DNA of 64,000 nucleotides from Knufia peltigerae (Eukaryota > Ascomycota > Eurotiomycetes > Chaetothyriales > Trichomeriaceae), in the NCBI GenBank assembly GCA_030247855.1, contig JAPDRN010000002.1, positions 558,001 through 622,000 of the forward strand, written 5' to 3'. A program made the translations under genes and the position numbers. Positions 1 to 10,822 of the stretch are shown one piece after another. The notes below the pieces were generated by a model. That model was not told the DNA's origin and did no database searches. It saw nothing but the letters and a program-made list of their open reading frames with translations. Position 1 is the stretch's first letter. Every line of letters begins with the position of its first letter.

Positions 1-376
1 CCTGTTGGCTTGCATTCAGGTCCTGACCGTCACTATCCTGGCATTTATTCTGGTGGCCCTCCTGGCCTTGATCATCACCGTGAATCCAGACTTGGAGAAA
101 GAGAGAAGGGAATTGGTGACGCCGTCTGTCGTTTGGCTGGCCAGCTGGGCATACACTTATGGGAGGACGGCGAAATGGCTTCTGAGGATTGTCCTGCTAA
201 CGTCTTTTGTCGGGCTCTGTCTCTTCCTCTGGCAAGGGTCGCTGGCTGGTGTCAAGGCTCCGAAAGCTGACGGCACGTCTGAAGAAACGCCCGACGACCA
301 ACAGCAGAAAGTGGAAGAGGCGAAAGAGAAGAGCAAGGCAAAGGGTAAGGATAAGAACAATAATGATGGGAAATGA
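1..376 (+). CDS. small membrane protein, 3' end (partial)
   Basis: Open frame entering from the left edge and ending at a TGA at 374-376. About 123 codons are visible; the first in-frame codon near the edge is TTG, not ATG, so the true start lies outside the window or in an earlier exon. Two hydrophobic stretches are seen: one at the start (ILAFILVALLALIITV) and one around visible residues 58-76 (LLRIVLLTSFVGLCLFLW). Between them lies a polar segment, and the tail is very rich in Lys, Glu and Asp. This fits a small protein with two membrane spans and a charged cytosolic tail. I do not recognise the family. It is tail-to-tail with the hydantoinase gene. Confidence 0.6.
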   Translation, partial: LLACIQVLTVTILAFILVALLALIITVNPDLEKERRELVTPSVVWLASWAYTYGRTAKWLLRIVLLTSFVGLCLFLWQGSLAGVKAPKADGTSEETPDDQQQKVEEAKEKSKAKGKDKNNNDGK

Positions 377-941
377 TCTATCAGTGATGGGACCATGTTC
401 ATCTGAAGTAAGTTGCTTGCATCAAGAGAGGTTGGGATGATCAAGATTGACTGTGGCAGATCAAGATGCGGTCGTGTGTTGTGAGCATGAATCGATCAGC
501 CTTTGTATCAAATGTGTGGTGATCATTTAGTGGATTTGGCCACTGAGTCGTTTTGTCATTCCTATTTTGAGATGTTTGTGCTGCGTTCAGTTTGGCCTGT
601 CTATCTTGGTAGTGTTGAGTGCAAAGAGGAAGAACTCATCAATCAAACAAGACGCGTGGACTTAATTTTCATGGGAATTGTAGCAGTCCACTGAAAATAG
701 TCCTTAGGAGCTTATTGCGGCCTGTGCTTTACCTTCTTCTGGGCTTTGACGTTGGCGTCTAGGCCTATTAGTAGCCCCTGGACCTCGGCTTCCGGGACCC
801 TATTAGGACAACGCTAAGGCCATCAGTTTAACCCAATGGTGATATTGGCAGTGTCACAGGTGCCACCGAAGGGACTAGGTAGTTAACCTGAAGTTTTTAT
901 CATTCCACCGTCATTATACAGTACTATATGGTGTCTAAGCT
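377..941. other. intergenic, convergent 3' ends
   Basis: Space between the ends of two convergent genes. Only short open frames without family resemblance. It should hold both 3' UTRs. I see no RNA gene or repeat. Confidence 0.5.
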
Positions 942-3900
942 CTATCCCATCGCTCCGCCATACGCTTCAATGACACTTCGAGGCTTCGAATACTTTCCAA
1001 TGGGCACATATTGAATGTCATCGAATCCCATCGAGGACGGCCCTCCAAGCTCCAAACCCCTCGGAGTGTCTGTCCAACGGGGAGATGCCGCAATAGCTAC
1101 AATGGTCACCCTCAGACCGTACTTGTATTCGGGTGTACCTAGGCCAGCACCTGTCTCGGAGTCGAGCAGCGCAATGAGATCAGGCACCGATGCCAGTACT
1201 GAAACTCGACCCTCGTGGTCTGTCGCCTCGACGAAGGCGTTTTCGTTCTTGAAGGGCACTTTGACGATCGCCGGCGACCCATCACTGAGAAGGCCATCGA
1301 TCTCGACAATGCCGTACGTATGGCCCTTTTTCAGAACCCGCTCGACGCTCGTGATCTTGCCCTCGGCCAGGATTCTGGCGCTATCAGACCCACCGACTGC
1401 TTCGACTATTCTCTTCGCTTTGTCCGTTATATTCTTTTCCAGTGCCACTGCCCTGCCAATCCACCAGGCCAGGGAGACGGTGTTGACGATTGACTCTTCC
1501 TGTACGACCTTCGCCGTCTTGGGAGGACCCGCCATTCCTGCTCGACATCCCATCTCAACAGTGGCGGCACGCAGTGCGGCATCGACGAGCTTGTCTGTCC
1601 TGCTGGAGGTCATAGTCATGTACGATCCATCTCCACTTGCAATGGTTGCGGGCAAAAGTGCTTCTCCTCGAGCTGAGCCATAGACATTGACGGTCGTCTG
1701 CCATCCAGTTGGGTACGCTCTGCCCATATAGTCGGCATCGACACAAGGTACACCGTGGGCTGCCGCAACCTCAAGGTTAACGAGGCCGTTCGCACCGCCG
1801 ATCTCCAGAGCTAGAAACCCTGCCACTGGTGGATAACCCATAACCCGTATGAGCTCATCATGAGCCTTATTGCATTCATTGGCCTCCATTCTCTCCATAC
1901 TGACTTCAGGGCTTCCAAGACAGCCTGTCCAACCGACTGTGGCACTGTCTGGAAGGTCTGCTGGAGAGACCACCTTCACGGACCCCGGGTGTTTTTCAAG
2001 GCGTGCTCTGATCTTGAGATACTGTTGATAAGGCTCACCTCCACCTCCGCAACCGAGAATTTTGCACCCGTCCGAAATCCATTGAAGGTCAGTCATTGAT
2101 ATTGTCCACAACCCTCGCATGACTTCTGGTTGATAACTCCTGATATCGATCGATTCGACCGCTTCCGTTGAGGCTGCAGCGGTTATCGCTTGCCCATTGT
2201 TAGTCTCGGTCGTGAGCTCTTCTACTTCGTATGCTCCCATGGTCTCCAACTTTGAACTTCTGACTGTGTCAAGGACTCCCACTGCCCTGATGAGGATTCG
2301 TGCCTTGGCATCAACATACTGAATAGGGAGGATTGTGATCTCGGCAATCTCAATGGTATCTCTTCGAGCTCCATTGTCAACAGCAGCATTGATTGCCATT
2401 TCCATGACCGCATCCTGTGCCTGCTTCAAACTTTGATGGGAAGTATCTGCCACCGTGTCCACGACACCAGATACACGAGAGATGGCAGCGCCCACGGCAT
2501 TCGCAACTTCTCCGCCCTTGACTTTCCGTACAGCGCGAACTCCAGCGAGAGGTTTGTCAGTGTCGATCAAGATGGCACCACCTCCCACAATCAGAACATC
2601 GATATCTCCTTTCTGCACCTTGGTACGATCGACCACCTCTCCCACGATCTGTCGCATCTCGTCCTTGGCTATCTTCACCGTATCAGGTGTAATATCCTTC
2701 AACCGAGCAGGTGATCCAAACCCTTCGAGTGGGTTTGACCCCGAAGGTGCGTGTAACTCAGATGCGGCTATGATATCGGTGGCCGTCAAGACATCGCCTC
2801 CGAAGAGCCGGGCTTTTCGTGGAAGTTCAAACCCGACACTATCGGGGCCAACAGTAAGACTGTCCCCTAATTTTCTTACGATGCTTCCACCCCCCAAGCC
2901 GATGCTCTCTACCGCGGGGAGAGCAAAGTTCGTGCGCACGCCGCCCACAAGGCTCATCAGTGAGCTCATTCTAGGAAGACCATTGGGTAGCAGCAAGCCA
3001 CTGTCTGAAGTGGTACCGCCAATGTCGATCACCACAAGAGGTTCTTGACGTCCGGTATGTGCTTCTTCTGTTTCGGCATGGGCAGTCTTCCAGAGAAATT
3101 CCCCCCCACGAATTGAGTTTGTTGGGCCGGAGTTGAATGTGCGAATGGGGAGATCAATCGCATCCGGAGCGCTGAGTACACTGCCGTCATTCTGCGTGAG
3201 ATACAGAGTGCAAGGGTTCCCTTGGAAGATATCTTGCATGGCTTTCTGAAACCCCGTGATAGTCTTCTCGGCAAGGGGTCTGAGAGCCGCGTTCAAGATG
3301 GCTGCATTTTCTCGAGCCAGAAAACCGACAGACGAAATCCGATGCGACAGTGTGATCCTCGGGCGGACGTTGAGACTTGATCGTTTGCATATCTCGGTCA
3401 TTCTAGTCTGAATGAGATCCGCTGCCCTCGTCTCATGCGCCGAGTTTAGGGGTGAATATATTCCTGATATGACAACATTGAAAATACCGGCGGTCGCCAA
3501 CTCCTCGGCCACACGTTTCAACTCGGTCTCGTCTAGTGGTGAGATCTCTGTGCCAGTGATCTGATGTCCGCCTTGACAAAAGAAAGGCCTGGATGAGATG
3601 AGTTGGCGCAAGTCCCCTGGAAAGTCAACAAAGGGTGGCACGCCGAGTCCGAATCCATCTTCGCCGCCTCCACAGAGCCGAACCACACCGACACGTTGAA
3701 GTGATGGTGACCGTTGGACGACAGCATTGACGAAATGTGTAGTCCCAATGATAACGCAGCTTATGGCGTCGAGAGGGACATTGCTTGTCGAGACAATTGC
3801 ACGTACTGCCTCGGCAATACCAGTTGTTACATCTGGTGTTGTAGGCGCTTTGTGTGAGGCGATGATCTTTGTCGGCGACAGTGAGATTAGTACAGCATCG

Positions 3901-4030
3901 GTATTGGTCCCTGGGAAAGTGGTCGTGAGCAAGACGAAAGGTGGCAGCAAGTGGCTATCATCTCACCTCCAACATCAATTCCCACACGGTACTTGTGAAG
4001 CGCGTTGCCAACGTCGCCTATGCTACCCAT
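942..4030 (-). CDS. hydantoinase/oxoprolinase fused to DUF917 (S-Me-THD-like) domain
   Basis: Two exons, 4030-3967 and 3910-942, with a 56-nt intron (3911-3966) that splits the N-terminal nucleotide-binding motif; splicing restores GIDVGGTNTDAVL. The protein has 1010 aa. Residues about 10-190 match hydantoinase A N-terminal and about 210-490 hydantoinase A (GPTNSIRGG, VVIDIGGTTSDSGLL, an ATP-binding actin/ASKHA-type fold). From about 640 to 1000 comes a DUF917-type domain (start WISDGCKILGCGGGGEPY), a family renamed after S-methyl-thiohydantoin desulfurase. Known members open five-membered lactam/imide rings such as hydantoins or 5-oxoproline, HyuA with ATP. The substrate here is unknown. It shares a divergent promoter with the oxygenase at 4919 and heads the accessory block. 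The stop is TAG at 942-944. Confidence 0.9.
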
Positions 4031-4918
4031 GATTGTTCAATTGCTGTGGTCGTATCTCATTAGTTCAGGTCTTCCTCGAGCATGACAGACACGTTGATGT
4101 TGTCCGATTCCCTCTTCCTTTGTATCCCGCACCCTTTGATTCCGAGACGATTTGCTCTGTTCCTCAATCAGCCACAGTACTCAAATGGTTGGCCGATGAT
4201 GCTCTGCTCGGTTAGATACGGAGTATTGTCCATCAGAGAAATGACTTTTCCCAGAGGTGCTGAATAGGCGGACTTGAGCGGCGACACCGTTAGATGGTGT
4301 CGTGAAGCCACCAATAGGCCGAAGTGCAAACTGGGCCCCTCTAGATTTGGGACTGCTGCAGGGCTTTCGGACTACTCAAGAGAGCGGAGCCTCAATCGAG
4401 AGCACTGTACGGTCGGCTAACAATCTGACCTCGGGTGGAAAGGTCATGCAGATCAACGGCCAGATTCTCCAAGCGGCATTCTACAGATCCTATCTTACAC
4501 CAACAAGATGGGATTCTGGGCGGGTACTTGCTTATCACTGACCTGTTTTGAGAGCTCATCGATACATATCTAGACCATGCGGCTGTCCTCGTCTAATCAA
4601 GGCAGAACATCGCGTGGTCAACGCTTTGCCACGGATCGGCCAACTGTCTTGCGATATTGTCCTATTCGTTGCTGCTTATCTTTTGGTATCCAAAGGTAGA
4701 ACAGTGTGTGGCCTGACGCGGACTCTCAGAGGAAACACTATCGGCCAACCTCGAAGCGATCCAAAATCACTATCCACGACTTCTACAAAAGACGAACCCC
4801 GACGTCGACATAAAAAAGTGTACGCTAGCATCTATGGATTTTATGACCCAAGTGTCTATGAACACATAACATACTCTTGTCACGAAACCCAGTGAGGACA
4901 GCTGCTAAACGTACAAAC
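4031..4918. promoter_or_regulatory. divergent promoter between hydantoinase and oxygenase genes
   Basis: An 888-bp head-to-head spacer. Four matches to HGATAR, the GATA-factor (AreA/NIT2) core, lie on the minus strand at 4490-4495, 4532-4537, 4676-4681 and 4738-4743. A CGG-N5-CCG inverted triplet at 4279-4289 is the kind of site Zn2Cys6 dimers bind. One copy of the recurrent word TACGGAGTA is at 4217-4225. The short open frames here look fortuitous. That these sites regulate the neighbours is inference. Confidence 0.4.
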
Positions 4919-6008
4919 ATGGCCATCAAACCCGCCGAACTTGCCATCCCCATTATCGACCTCGAGCCTATGCGCTCAGGCAGTCCCGAAGAGGTTCAAG
5001 AGACTGGTAAAAAAGTCTACGAGGCGTTTCGAGATGTGGGTTTTGCATACATCAAGAACCACGGCCTTCCACAAACAATTCTCGATCAAGCATTTGAATG
5101 GGTATGTTTGGATTTTCCTTTTACGTCTTCTGCTTTGTCGGAGCACCACCATCCTCACCTGACTTTTGCCTGACATGAACGCCCGACAGAGTTCAAGATT
5201 CTTCTCGCTCCCTCAAGAGGACAAAGACAAAGCTCCTCACCCGCCTTACGGCTGGTGGCACCGAGGTTATTCTGGGATCGGTCGTGAGAAGGTTGTACAG
5301 ATGGTCTTTGATCAAGATTCGATCGCCGATCTACGAAAGTGCCCTGATTTCAAGGAGTCATTCGAACTCGGCCGTGAAGACGACGAACACACTCCCAACA
5401 TCTGGTTCCCCGAGGAGGTTCTACCGGGGTTTCGTAAGTTCATGACCGGATTCTTCGAGACATGCTACAAGGTGGAACTCGACTTGTTGAAGGCCATCGC
5501 TTTAGGGATGGACCTCCCGGAGGATTTCTTTCGTGAATACCACACGAAAAAGGACAACCAGATTCGGTTGTTGCACTATCCACCCGTTGAGGCCGAACTC
5601 CTCCGCGATGGCAAGATGGAACGTATCGCCGCCCACTCGGACTTCGGAACCATGACTCTTTTGTTTCAGGATCAGGTCGGTGGTCTCGAGGTGGAGGATA
5701 TGCACGAAAAGGGCAAATTCAATCCTGCCCCTTTTGTGCCTGGTACGATCGTGGTGAACATCGGTGATTTCTTGCAACGTTGGAGCAACGACACTCTCAA
5801 GTCCACATTACACCGAGTCAGGGCACCACCAATGACCGTGGAAGGAATGACGAAAGCAAGGTACTCGATTCCGTACTTTGTCACGGCGGACAGGGACAAG
5901 ACCGTGGATTGTTTGCCAGGGTGCTATGATGAAAAAGCAAGACCCAAGAAATACGAACCTATCAATGCGAGGGAGTATATCGAGATGAGGTTGAATGCTA
6001 CGTACTGA
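4919..6008 (+). CDS. 2-oxoglutarate/Fe(II)-dependent dioxygenase (isopenicillin N synthase-like fold)
   Basis: Exons 4919-5101 and 5190-6008, intron 5102-5189 (GTATGT...CAG, phase 0); 333 aa. The N-terminal DIOX_N region runs from IPIIDLEP to about residue 120. The catalytic C-terminal jelly roll has the iron ligands H210 and D212 (HSDFGTMT) and H269 (LHRVR), and the 2-oxoglutarate arginine R285 (RYSIPYF). All key residues are present, so the enzyme should be active in hydroxylation, demethylation or ring oxidation of a small molecule. It lies between the hydantoinase fusion and the NCS1 permease, which suggests a step in the same catabolic route. The substrate cannot be told from sequence. 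Confidence 0.9.
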
Positions 6009-6478
6009 ACCCGGTATCTAGGCGAGGTGTTTTACTCTGTACGGAGTATGTAGTGTGTATCAGGCATGGAGAGGAGGAGATTGGGTCGTGTATTGCTCAG
6101 TTGCCTATTGCTCATGGTTTACTAAATAGGTTTTTGGTGGGCAATTTCTTTCACTTGTGTGAATCTTACGACGTGACGATGTCTTTTTTTTCTCTTTCAT
6201 AATCTCAATATGTCTGTAGCAGTATATTCCGTAACAAGAATATGAAGATCAATAGGAATGTGCGTGTGCTACGATTTTCTTTCGACTGTAATTCAAAATT
6301 ACGTGATGCAATGTGATGGTTATTTCCGGCATCTACTGTGCTCTCACGTCGGCAATTCGAAAAGTCTTCTTCATACTCGAGCCAATGTCGATCACTATCT
6401 CTAATAGTAGCTAGCATGGCAGATGTATGACCACTGTCATGGACAAACGGTTTCCCAACTACACCCTGAACTCAGCAG
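6009..6478. other. intergenic, convergent 3' ends
   Basis: Between the oxygenase end and the permease end (tail-to-tail). Contains a TACGGAGTA word at 6040-6048 in the oxygenase 3' flank, a T-rich run near 6184-6200, and no credible gene. Confidence 0.5.
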
Positions 6479-8851
6479 CTAGACAGACACAGTGGCTGCA
6501 ACTCCGACCCCGTGGTGCTTCTCGTTGACCTCCTCATCGACGAATTCACCACCTTTGCCGGCGCCGGCGCCAATCCGTGATCCGGGCCGATGCTGCTGCT
6601 CGAGACCCGAAAGAACTTCATCCACAAACGGGGCTTCCTGGCCAAGTCCGTAGGGAGGGAAGAAATAATTCAAGACCCAGAAAACAGCAAAACTCATTGC
6701 CAAGCCGACGATAAAGGTCAGATTGTACAAGCGGATCCAACCCGTGAATGATGAGTCGGTGACGTTGTCGACGGTACCAACCAGGCCGGCTTTTTGAGAC
6801 GAAGAAAAGGCGTCAGTATTCGAAACTGAGGTCTAGGAAACCAAATCGCCACATCTAGACACTGGGGGGCAAAGAAAAGTAGTCAACTCACGCAACAATG
6901 GCCAGACGCCGGAAAGGAAAGCCACGATGGCACGCCAATTGACACCCTTGTTGAACCAATAAATTGAGGAAGAGTCGCCGGTGTAAAGATCATTGAGTTT
7001 CAGTTTCCTTCGACGGACGAGGTGGTAGTCGGCCAACATGACTCCCCTAAACAGTACGGATTCAAATGGTCAGTCTCCAAGGGCATGGCTTTGGTATAAC
7101 ATTCGCACTGTGAGAGTAGACATACGTAGCTGGTGCCATGAATACTCCGAATCCGCTCAAGACCTTGAGAAACTTGTCTGCGGTGCTGAGTAGTTGCCAC
7201 GGTTGAGTTGCGATGCCGATACAGGCCATGATATAGCTCCCCCTTCGGATGTTGATGTATTTGGGCCAGAGACCGGCCATGTCCATACCGGTCGAGACGG
7301 AGTTTAACACAACAGAGATCTAAAAACAACCATCAACAAGTCCCGTTAGCACCTAGAAGACGGAGTACTGGGGGTTTTTGAACGTACCGCTAGTTGAGAG
7401 CTGACAAGTCCCAAGCTTGCAAAAAAGACTCCCGCTCTAGATCTTGGGCTGGAATGGTACTCATCTTGGATGTCGGCTAGTAGGTAGATTGGATTCCAAA
7501 CGATTTCACCGTCAAGAATATCGGCCGAGGCACTGGTGACTATGATCCCAATGATGGCCGTAACCGCGATGGTGATGGGCGCGGCAACCATCTGAGATAC
7601 CGTAGGGGCGAATTTGCGATTGGCGTAACGAGTCCAGTCCGACTGGCCCAACGTCCCGGCTCCCCAGGCACCGAGGATGGCCGTGATGCCGAACATAAAG
7701 GCCCAACCGGTGTTCTCGGCATGTCCTGGTTCGTGGAACATACTCCCTGCGCCTCCAGCATTATGCACAGCCCTGGCAGATGTTGTCGTTAAATCTGTAC
7801 GTGGGAACTAAGGATAGTAGAGTGGGAAAGGAGTACCAACCATATCAGTAGACCAATGCAGGATCCTGCAAACAGGAAAAAGGAGATGGCAAAGGGGACT
7901 TGAAGTCGTTCAGGAGGTACGAGGACGAGCGGGATAAAGGCCAGCATCCATATGACTAGTCCGATAAAGTCTTTGGTCAGGAGATGGGAACCTTCGCTGA
8001 AGAAGTTTTTCATGTTGGCGAAGCCTGTGATACCATGATTATTATACTGAGCAACACCATGGGAGCTGTGGATGGGTGGAACAAGAGAATCGTACCTGGA
8101 ATGATAGCGCCCCACAACACTCGTGTCGCTTGGCCTCCCCAGTAAGCTTGCATGCCAAACCTGCGGAACCATCAGGCGTTAATGGCAGATCCTGTCGGCG
8201 CCGACAAAGATGGTAGATGACGGGGAAGCAAGCCGGCTTACCACATGCAAGCGACAAACACTCGAAGTACGACGGGAAAATATGACCCGTTCATACCCCA
8301 TGAGAACCGAGAAGACACGGTGAATCCAATGTGATGTGTTTCACCCATCCAGCCGCAGGCCACAGCCAACAAACCAGTGAGTATACCTCCGACAATCTAC
8401 CCATCCTTCACATCAGCCTCACCGAGCAGGCAGAGTAGAATAACGACCCAACGTACCACAACGCCAATGGCCTGCTGGGGACTGAGCCCAAAGGCGAGAA
8501 GAGTACTTCCTGTCGACCACGCCGAGATACACGAGCCGGAAACAGTCCAGTATCCTGCCAACAGTCAGCCCTTTGGCCTTCTAAGGTCATTTCTTGTTGT
8601 ATAAGTAGACTTCTCCCGTACCACAATATCCCCAAATACCCCAGGTTCGTCTCTCCGGAGGCATTGGAATCAAGTCTCGATTGCACCATCTGGTGTTGTC
8701 GTAGTAGGAGTCTTCATCCTTGGGTCTGGCAACGACAATATCAGTCAGTCAGGTTCAGAGGGCGACATTCCCAACTCATTCATAGGCCGTTTAACATGGT
8801 TACAACTTACACCTGAAGCTGCACCTTTAACTGTTCCCACTTGTGGCCCAT
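6479..8851 (-). CDS. NCS1-family nucleobase/hydantoin-type cation symporter
   Basis: Ten exons, rebuilt by hand: 8851-8811, 8725-8622, 8554-8457, 8396-8242, 8160-8096, 8024-7841, 7772-7388, 7319-7126, 7046-6892 and 6789-6479. They sum to 1692 nt, 563 aa. The N-terminus has the family hallmark, a short acidic lead (PKDEDSYYDNTRWCNRDLIP) followed by PPERRTWGIWGY. About 12 hydrophobic spans follow, including HHIGFTVSSRFSWGM, NWRAIVAFLSGVWPLL and a final YNLTFIVGLAMSFAVFWV. This is the fungal Fur/Dal/Thi type of NCS1 carrier, importing uracil, uridine, allantoin, thiamine or related rings with protons or Na+ at the plasma membrane. Bacterial NCS1 Mhp1 carries hydantoins, which fits the hydantoinase nearby. 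Nine introns make it the most interrupted gene in the window. Confidence 0.9.
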
Positions 8852-9592
8852 AATTGTAGTTGTCCTTCGCACCGACCCTAGTTGCTATGGGACACTGCGC
8901 AGAGGTTTGGGGGTCCTCTTGAAGTGCAAAATGTTACACAATAGCGTGGTCAAAGTTGACTCTAGAATGGGGCAAATTCCTCTGGGGAGAAGTTGCTTAT
9001 ACATACTCCTCCATATGTGGGCTATCAGTGAGACGTTGGTCTAGGCGGGGGCATTCGTACAGGATTGCAAAGTAGGCCGATCGTGACGAACCCAGAGAAG
9101 AAACTCCATTCTCCGGACAGGGGTTCGTAGTTCGTGGTAGTTGACCGATGATAGCAACCACACATGAGTTGGCCGATCAGACTTGCTAAATTGCTAGTAA
9201 TGTTTGATTGGCTTGTTAACAGTACATTGCCGAACTGGAGTCACTCCGCATATCAGCGTGGTACTTGCAGAATTCCCACCAAACATACTCGTACTAATTG
9301 TATGGCGCCAACATCGGGGGAGGGTCTGTGGACCGAACAAGATGCACCGAGAACATGTTGATATCGGCCGTCGAGGAGAAAATATCCATCTCGGCCTGCA
9401 GGTCTCATGAAGATCCGGGACCACGAGACTGCATTATCTCTAGATCCGCATGATTAGCGACCAAGATTATTATCGTCCAAGGACTGTCCATTGTTCTTTG
9501 CTGACACGGTTGGGGATATACATTTGTGCATGTAACGACTTTGATAGTATCCGTGTGTTCATCAAAGAAACCATTCAATATCGCCGGCAGTC
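8852..9592. promoter_or_regulatory. divergent promoter between NCS1 permease and aldo-keto reductase
   Basis: A 741-bp head-to-head spacer with five HGATAR matches: minus strand at 9022-9027, 9434-9439 and 9470-9475; plus strand at 9149-9154 and 9542-9547. About two would be expected by chance at equal base use. GATA factors switch on permeases and catabolic genes when preferred nitrogen is scarce, so nitrogen control of both genes is plausible but unproven. Confidence 0.4.
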
Positions 9593-10651
9593 ATGACTTC
9601 CCTAAACCACACGTCGCAGACATTCACCTTGAACACCGGATCTGAGATTCCAGCGATCGGACTTGGAACCTGGAAGTCTCCGCCAGACTTGGTCCGTAAA
9701 GCAGTATGCCATGCGATTCAAAAAGGATACCGACATATAGATACAGCATTGAATTATCAAAATGAGGTCGAGGTTGGTCAGGGTATTCGGGATTCGGGAG
9801 TGCCGCGGAAGCAACTTTGGGTGACAACTAAGCTCGACAATCCCTGGCACCACAGGGTTCGCGAGGGCTTTGAAAAGTCACTGAGCGATCTGGGAATCGA
9901 GTATATCGACCTGTATCTAGTACACTTTCCCTGCTCGACTGATCCTTCCGATCCTTCCAAGCACTTGCCAGACTGGGACTTTGTGAAGACATGGTAAGGT
10001 TGCTTTATGTTGAGTTTGTGCAATATTTGAGAGCTGACTGGAGGTCAAGGCAAGAGATGCAGAAGCTGCTGAGTACCGGGAAAGTCAAGAATATCGGTGT
10101 ATCGAATTTTCAGATCCGTCACCTTGAAAAGCTCCTCAACGATCCATCCTGCAAGGTAGTGCCGGCAGTCAATCAGATTGAGTTGCATCCAGCGAATCCA
10201 TCGTACGTTGACACTTTGTTTTGCCTGGCGCTTCAATCTAACCCATTCGACAGGTCTAGGTTACTGGAGTATTGCAGATCAAAGTCGATTCACTGCACTG
10301 CGTACTCTTGCCTCGGAGGAGCAACTGATAATCCACTTTTCGCTGATCCTGTATTATCGAGAATAGCAGGCACAACCAAGAAAACACCAGCACAGATCCT
10401 GTAAGTTTTCACATCCATGGTAAATATTGGAGTCCACTGACAATCGCCAAAGACTCATGTGGGGCTTGCTGAGAGGAACAAGCATAATTCCAAAGAGCGT
10501 AACCTTTTCCAGGATCGAGGGGAACTTCGCCTTGGACGGCTGGACATTGAACAAGGATGAGATGGAAGCTTTGTCGGCAATCAAGACTCGGTTCAAGGTC
10601 GTCAATGATTCCTGGATGCCGATTAAGGTATTCTTTGGGGACGATGAGTGA
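9593..10651 (+). CDS. aldo-keto reductase
   Basis: Four exons, 9593-9993, 10050-10202, 10254-10400 and 10453-10651, with introns of 51-56 nt; 299 aa, normal for the family. The (beta/alpha)8 barrel starts with PAIGLGTWKS. The catalytic tetrad is D50, Y55, K80 and H111 (HIDTALNYQNE, WVTTKLDNP, YLVHFP). NADPH-binding segments include IGVSNF, NQIELHP and IIPKS. It reduces aldehydes or ketones with NADPH in the cytosol; the substrate is unknown. Its 5' flank is shared with the NCS1 permease, and it lies tail-to-tail with the Zn2Cys6 regulator, 171 bp away. It is probably part of the same accessory block. Confidence 0.92.
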
Positions 10652-10822
10652 CTTTGTTAGAGAATATCGTCAAACCTCTCATGGCTAGATGAAGAATGCT
10701 ACTGAGAATGCATAACCATGTTCATTATCTCATTCATTCATGTCATAACATGGTCATACCCTGTTCGACGCAAAGGGGAACTGTAGACGATCTCAAAGTA
10801 GAGTATACTGCTCGGACTACGC

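Noticed and set aside
4302..4895. Open frames of 79-115 codons in the hydantoinase/oxygenase spacer
   Set aside because: They overlap a promoter region, lack any domain resemblance and end just before the oxygenase start.
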